NCBI GenBank assembly: GCA_945898105.1
Contig: CAMDHL010000133.1
Coordinates: forward strand, 1-6,419
DNA: 6,419 bases
Source of the DNA: Comamonas sp. lk
GTDB taxonomy: Bacteria; Pseudomonadota; Gammaproteobacteria; Burkholderiales; Burkholderiaceae_C
Direction: 5' to 3'
The notes under the pieces were generated by a model. That model was given only the letters and a program-made list of their open reading frames with translations. It did not search any database and was not told where the DNA came from. Each line of letters begins with the position of its first letter. Positions within the stretch are counted from its first letter, which is position 1. A program made the translations under genes and the position numbers. Below are positions 5,661 to 6,419 of the stretch, one piece after another.

Positions 5661-6419
5661 ATGACCATGACTCCCATGCTCCCCCAACTTACCAGTCTGC
5701 ACGATCCGGCCTTGCATCACGCCTTGCAGCAGAAAATCGACCAAAAGACTAAGCCACTTGGAGCGCTGGGCCGCATTGAAATACTGGCCTTGCAAATCGG
5801 CAAAATACTCGGCACCGACCAACCTGTGCTGGAACATCCGCAAATGGTGGTGTTCGCCGCCGACCACGGGCTCACAGCGCAAGGCATTTCGGCCTTTCCT
5901 TCGGATGTCAGTTGGCAGATGGTGGAAAACTTTCTGGCCGGTGGCGCAGCCGTCAGCGTGCTGGCGCGGCAGCACGGTTTGGCTTTGACGGTGGTCGATT
6001 GCGGCGTGAACCGCGACTTTCTGGCAGGCCTGCCTGTGGGCATGCAGCGTCCGTGTTTGGCCGTGCGTAAAGTGACGGGCGCTGAATTTGGCACAGCCGA
6101 CTCCTCACAAGGGGTGGCGATGACACCATCGCAATGCGAACAAGCCATGCGCAACGGCGCGGAGCTAGTGCGCGACTTGCCCGGCAATGTCGTGTTGTTG
6201 GGCGAAATGGGCATAGGCAATACCTCGGCGGCGTCTTTGTTGCTGGCGCGTCTGGCGGGCTTAGATATCGAGCTGTGTACCGGCGCGGGCACGGGTCGGG
6301 ATGCTCCGGCGGTGGCGCGCAAAGGCGACGTCTTGCGCAAGGTGCTGGCGCTGCATGCGGATGCGACGCAGCCTTTGGATGCGCTGGCCGCTTTCGGTGG
6401 GTTGGAAATAGCTTCCATG
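5661..6419 (+). CDS. cobT: CobT, nicotinate-nucleotide:dimethylbenzimidazole phosphoribosyltransferase (3' end outside window)
   Basis: The frame is open to the window edge, giving 253 residues of a protein usually near 350 aa, so the C-terminal quarter or so is missing, including the region of the catalytic glutamate (Glu317 in Salmonella CobT). The enzyme transfers phosphoribose from nicotinate mononucleotide to 5,6-dimethylbenzimidazole, making alpha-ribazole phosphate for the lower ligand of cobalamin. Visible motifs are KPLGALGRIE (31-40), FAADHG (65-70), ISAFPSDVS (76-84), GEMGIGNTS (181-189; the family usually has NTT) and CTGAGTGRD (206-214). Three in-frame ATGs occur at 5661, 5667 and 5676; the first is preferred because GAAG lies 6 nt before it, although this site is weak. 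Its place after btuD implies that imported corrinoids are completed or remodelled in the cell. No internal stop or frameshift was seen. Confidence 0.95.
   Translation, partial: MTMTPMLPQLTSLHDPALHHALQQKIDQKTKPLGALGRIEILALQIGKILGTDQPVLEHPQMVVFAADHGLTAQGISAFPSDVSWQMVENFLAGGAAVSVLARQHGLALTVVDCGVNRDFLAGLPVGMQRPCLAVRKVTGAEFGTADSSQGVAMTPSQCEQAMRNGAELVRDLPGNVVLLGEMGIGNTSAASLLLARLAGLDIELCTGAGTGRDAPAVARKGDVLRKVLALHADATQPLDALAAFGGLEIASM

Noticed and set aside
5717..6418. Long open frame on the minus strand (233 codons)
   Set aside because: It lies entirely antisense to the well-supported cobT frame, has a low-complexity Ala/Ser/Pro-rich translation with no recognisable domain, and is expected from GC-rich codon bias.

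Overview
The window is a vitamin B12 (cobalamin) uptake and salvage locus, with every supported gene on the + strand. Several features suggest a Gram-negative betaproteobacterium, probably Burkholderiales and perhaps close to Comamonadaceae. There is an outer-membrane TonB-dependent receptor, a GC-rich and tightly packed gene layout, and protein motifs such as the EPLVNLDPP stretch of the ATPase and the FEEWD-type B12-binding paralog. The lineage is inferred from pattern recall, not from a search.

Layout: 1-132 is the 3' part of a cobalamin riboswitch aptamer whose 5' arm lies outside the window. 133-206 is a structured leader that looks like its expression platform, ending in a Shine-Dalgarno sequence. 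207-2078 is btuB, the outer-membrane receptor. 2102-2932 encodes a BtuF-like B12-binding protein with no signal peptide. 2929-3837 is a canonical periplasmic btuF with a signal peptide. 3834-4850 is btuC (permease) and 4847-5614 is btuD (ATPase). After a 46-bp gap, cobT starts at 5661 and runs off the right edge.

How the genes work together: BtuB takes corrinoid across the outer membrane using TonB energy. BtuF captures it in the periplasm, and BtuCD pumps it into the cytoplasm. CobT activates the lower-ligand base (5,6-dimethylbenzimidazole) so that imported incomplete corrinoids can be finished as cobalamin. The riboswitch would shut the receptor, and possibly the whole operon, down when cobalamin is plentiful. 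Genes from the cytoplasmic paralog to btuD are joined by 4-base start/stop overlaps, so translation is probably coupled.

The two most interesting items are the signal-less BtuF paralog placed between receptor and transporter, whose role is not settled by the sequence, and the leader. In the leader, a 7-bp hairpin with a GGGGAA loop can both kiss the C-rich aptamer loop and take the first base of the btuB Shine-Dalgarno into its stem. I found no mobile element, CRISPR array, tRNA, rRNA or convincing intrinsic terminator.
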